Positions 6,657 through 8,532 of a DNA stretch of 8,532 bases are shown here, in pieces (positions within the stretch are counted from its first letter, which is position 1; every line of letters starts with the position of its first letter). Both the position numbers and the translations under genes were made by a program. This DNA comes from Candidatus Njordarchaeota archaeon (GTDB taxonomy: Archaea; Asgardarchaeota; Njordarchaeia; Njordarchaeales; Njordarchaeaceae): contig JAHQWF010000120.1 in assembly GCA_029856055.1 (NCBI GenBank), positions 1-8,532 of the forward strand, written 5' to 3'. The notes beneath the pieces were generated by a model. That model saw only the letters and a program-made list of their open reading frames with translations. It made no database searches and was not told where the DNA came from.

Positions 6657-7493
6657 CTACTTTTGATCAAGTTTCTCTTTTTCCAGAATTTTCTCTGCTT
6701 TGTCGATAGCCTTAGCTATCTCTGCTGCTTTCTTTATTTTTTCTCTCGCTATTCTTCTCTTTACTGCTTCAGCTAAAGCAATTGTTCTAAGTGTTTCATA
6801 TACTTTTTTAGCTAGTTCTAGTTTTTTCTTAGCAATGATTATGGTATGGGATAGCTGAACTAAAATGCTTTTTCGGATCGTTAATAGCACATATGCAACA
6901 TAAATACCTAGAATAAGTGATATTACTGGAAGATATATTGGGTAATTTATTATAGTTATTGTTGATTCAGATGGATTATAAATAAGGTATAGCGTTATTA
7001 TTAGGAAGAAAATAGATGTTAGCAGCGGTATATTGAGTGCATTTCCATATGGTCTAGATTTTATATATATTCCATGAGAGTTCTTGAGCTTAAGGAGACC
7101 TATTTCAATTGAAGTATTCTTAGTTTTAAGCTCTACTTTTCTTTTAAACTCACATATCCACTTACTATCCATCTCATTACTCGTCTCTTTTATCGCTTTA
7201 ATAATAAATTTAGAAGGAAGATCGCTTACTATTCTACTTCTTTCCTCAATAAATCTCGTTATAAGGAGCCTTAGACCCCAAATGGTTAAAAAAACAAATA
7301 AGATAATATAAGCTGAAAAAAGAATAATATCACTACTATAATTTACCGATCTATACGCAAGATAGGATGCTATAAGCCCCCATCCTGAGGAATATAATGC
7401 TGCTTCGCCTTTTTTAGTAGAAATTAGTATGATAGTTATTATGATTGGAACTAAGTAAAAAATGACAGTTATAACTATATCTATGTTAGTCAT
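6657..7493 (-). CDS. Unrecognised membrane protein with C-terminal coiled coil, between tatA and tatC
   Basis: I do not recognise a family. This 278-residue protein has probable membrane segments near residues 6-25, 33-48, 56-79, 153-172 and 186-206. A roughly 75-residue soluble part (80-152) with one Cys (114) lies between the third and fourth. From about 208 to 278 it is a long, Lys/Ala/Glu-rich helix with regular hydrophobic spacing, very likely a coiled coil; its many lysines and arginines suggest a cytoplasmic location. ATG 7493 has AGGT seven bases upstream (7501-7504). Gaps of 42 and 35 bases to tatA and tatC indicate one transcript. Its place between the Tat genes suggests a link to translocation, for example as a scaffold or accessory subunit, but no motif shows this. 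Parts of it resemble the truncated membrane protein at 7979-8532. Confidence 0.8.
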   Translation of the reverse strand: MTNIDIVITVIFYLVPIIITIILISTKKGEAALYSSGWGLIASYLAYRSVNYSSDIILFSAYIILFVFLTIWGLRLLITRFIEERSRIVSDLPSKFIIKAIKETSNEMDSKWICEFKRKVELKTKNTSIEIGLLKLKNSHGIYIKSRPYGNALNIPLLTSIFFLIITLYLIYNPSESTITIINYPIYLPVISLILGIYVAYVLLTIRKSILVQLSHTIIIAKKKLELAKKVYETLRTIALAEAVKRRIAREKIKKAAEIAKAIDKAEKILEKEKLDQK

Positions 7494-7535
7494 ATTGGAT
7501 ACCTATGGTACCTTGAAAAATCTTGTATTTCTTAC

Positions 7536-7871
7536 TTAATTACTCTTTACTCGCTTAAGTATTTCGTCAGCAATCTCTTCTAAACTTTTTCCTTCAGTAT
7601 CAATACCCAATTTTTTAGCAGTCTCAAGCAATACCTCTTCTTCGCTTTTTTCTTTGGTTTTTTCAGGTTTTGATTCAGCTTCGCTTGATTCCGTCTTAGG
7701 TTCCTCTTTAAGAGCCATTTCGTACTCCTTTCTTGCACGTCCTAATGCTCTAGCTAACTCAGGTAATTTCTTAGGGCCGAATAAAATTAGTATAGCTCCA
7801 AATATTAATAATAATTCTGGTATACCAAGCGTATATAGAACCATTGATTCGAGATTAGGAATCAAAAACAT
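7536..7871 (-). CDS. tatA: TatA/E family subunit of the twin-arginine translocase, with C-terminal extension
   Basis: This 111-residue protein forms the export channel or membrane-weakening oligomer of the Tat system. After a short N-terminus comes GIPELLLIFGAILILFGPKK (16-35), a single short membrane helix with the family's FGPKKLPE hinge (31-38). An amphipathic helix (ELARALGRARKEYEMALKE) follows, then a charged Glu/Lys/Ser linker to about residue 76. The last 35 residues (ETAKKLGIDTEG, then an EEIADEILKRV helix) look like a small helical module not found in typical bacterial TatA. ATG 7871 is chosen because GGTG (7878-7881) lies six bases upstream. Met10 would bring the N-terminus nearer the usual length but has no ribosome site. 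It is first in the run tatA - unknown - tatC. Some Tat systems use separate TatA and TatB; no TatB is seen here. Confidence 0.92.
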   Translation of the reverse strand: MFLIPNLESMVLYTLGIPELLLIFGAILILFGPKKLPELARALGRARKEYEMALKEEPKTESSEAESKPEKTKEKSEEEVLLETAKKLGIDTEGKSLEEIADEILKRVKSN

Positions 7872-7978
7872 TAATCACACCATTAAACTTAATTTTAATT
7901 TATATTGAGATAGGATTTTTTAATTTAAATATACTGTTGCATTAGAGTCAATTCATTATAATATGGATGGTGTATAAT
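7872..7978. promoter_or_regulatory. Divergent promoter region between tatA and the plus-strand membrane protein gene
   Basis: This AT-rich gap of 107 bases separates divergent genes. The nearly self-complementary box at 7922-7933 (ATTTAAATATAC on plus, GTATATTTAAAT on minus) could serve as TATA element in both directions. That would give starts near 7954 (plus) and 7901 (minus) and leaders of about 25-30 bases, each containing a GGTG site (7969-7972 plus, 7878-7881 minus) six bases before the start codon. Another box, TATAAATT at 7897-7904 on the minus strand, is closer to tatA. Pattern-based only. Confidence 0.35.
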
Positions 7979-8532
7979 TTGATTTTAATTGAAGTGTTTA
8001 GTTATCCCTTTTTCTTAATGTATATCTCGGTAATAATATTTAGCTTAATCATCCCGCCTCTTTATTTCAAGAAACTTAAATGGTTACCTATTTATTTATT
8101 ATTTGGATTAATTAGTTGCTTTCTTGCCTATTACTCGTATTTAGTAAGCTATGATGATAGATTGGTTCTCATAGCATTTTCTGCTATCCTCTGGATAAGC
8201 CCTATATTGAGTTTTCTTAGAGATCTTGCATCGATCAAAGATGTAATTCAAACCAATTTGTCTATGAACCAAGTTAGTAGGATCTTATCTAACATTATGG
8301 GAGTAAAAAAATGGGTATCTTATTGTCGAAACAAAAACATGACTGAATTTCTTGTTACAAGCAACTTCTTTAATACACATGTAAGTGTAAAAAATTCTTT
8401 TATTCATCTAAGTTCTCGTTTAAATCAGTACTTATTAAATATTATTTATATAATTTCTAGTGCCATGATATCTTATTCAGCTTATGCATTTTTTGTTTAT
8501 CGGACTGAACTAGACGTTGTCAAGTTAGCAAC
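7979..8532 (+). CDS. Unrecognised multi-pass membrane protein (3'-truncated by the window end)
   Basis: An open frame runs from here to the last base without a stop, giving 184 full codons. I do not recognise a family. Hydrophobic segments lie near residues 6-29, 37-56, 62-80 and 151-174. About 70 soluble residues separate the third and fourth, with Cys116 and several aromatic residues. TTG 7979 is preferred because GGTG lies exactly six bases upstream, the same arrangement as tatA and isp1. An in-frame ATG at 7967 overlaps that site and is the alternative if the message is leaderless. The helix layout and several short matches (GLI...LAY.S near 43-53, KW 111-112, SR 146-147, LNI 153-155) parallel the unknown protein between tatA and tatC. 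The gene is divergent from tatA. The function is unknown. Confidence 0.7.
   Translation, partial: MILIEVFSYPFFLMYISVIIFSLIIPPLYFKKLKWLPIYLLFGLISCFLAYYSYLVSYDDRLVLIAFSAILWISPILSFLRDLASIKDVIQTNLSMNQVSRILSNIMGVKKWVSYCRNKNMTEFLVTSNFFNTHVSVKNSFIHLSSRLNQYLLNIIYIISSAMISYSAYAFFVYRTELDVVKLA

Noticed and set aside
7084..7311. Plus-strand open frame opposite the membrane/coiled-coil gene
   Set aside because: It is short, antisense to a better-supported frame with a ribosome site, and its hydrophobicity mirrors the opposite strand.
7654..7908. Plus-strand open frame opposite tatA
   Set aside because: It is antisense to a clear TatA gene and has no independent support.
7963..7975. ATG 7963 as the start of a plus-strand gene
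   Set aside because: It reads only four codons before TAA. ATG 7967 is in the right frame but overlaps the probable ribosome site.
1..8532. tRNA, rRNA, CRISPR arrays, insertion sequences
   Set aside because: No cloverleaf-like sequence, spaced direct repeats, transposase frame or terminal inverted repeats were found on reading both strands.

Overview
The window reads as archaeal, most likely a thermophilic member of the Thermoproteota (crenarchaeal lineage). The DNA is AT-rich. Genes are preceded by GGAGG/GGTG-type ribosome sites and AT-rich TATA-like boxes instead of bacterial -35/-10 pairs, and TTG starts are used. The hydrogenase has the small subunit / large subunit / Isp1 / Isp2 layout known from respiratory group 1 [NiFe] hydrogenases of crenarchaea, and it sits beside Tat translocase genes. 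The genus cannot be fixed from the sequence alone.

Layout. At 3-143 (+) is the tail of a probable AIR-synthase/HypE-type protein. It converges on a four-gene minus-strand operon read from 5111 down to 165: the Tat-exported small subunit with a C-terminal membrane anchor, the catalytic large subunit (ATGA overlap), a NarI-like cytochrome b (Isp1, TTG start), and an HdrD-like iron-sulfur/CCG protein (Isp2). An AT-rich divergent promoter region (5112-5323) separates this operon from a plus-strand hydrogenase maturation endopeptidase (5324-5824). That gene converges, with 8 bases between stop codons, on a second minus-strand operon: tatA (7871-7536), an unrecognised membrane/coiled-coil protein (7493-6657), and tatC (6621-5833). 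A further unrecognised membrane protein starts at 7979 on the plus strand and runs off the window. It is divergent from tatA.

How the genes fit together. The large subunit keeps its nickel ligands and an 18-residue C-terminal extension, which the endopeptidase should remove after nickel insertion. The folded heterodimer would then be exported through TatA/TatC using the twin-arginine signal of the small subunit. Electrons from H2 would pass along three iron-sulfur clusters of the small subunit to the haems of Isp1, then to quinone and/or to cytoplasmic Isp2. This route is inferred from family knowledge.

The points most worth a second look are these. One of the four proximal-cluster cysteines of the small subunit is replaced by aspartate. 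The active-site canopy proline of the large subunit is replaced by alanine. One cysteine is missing from the first ferredoxin-like motif of Isp2. The uncharacterised protein between tatA and tatC shows a possible distant resemblance to the truncated protein on the other side of tatA, which suggests a duplicated membrane-protein family around the Tat genes.
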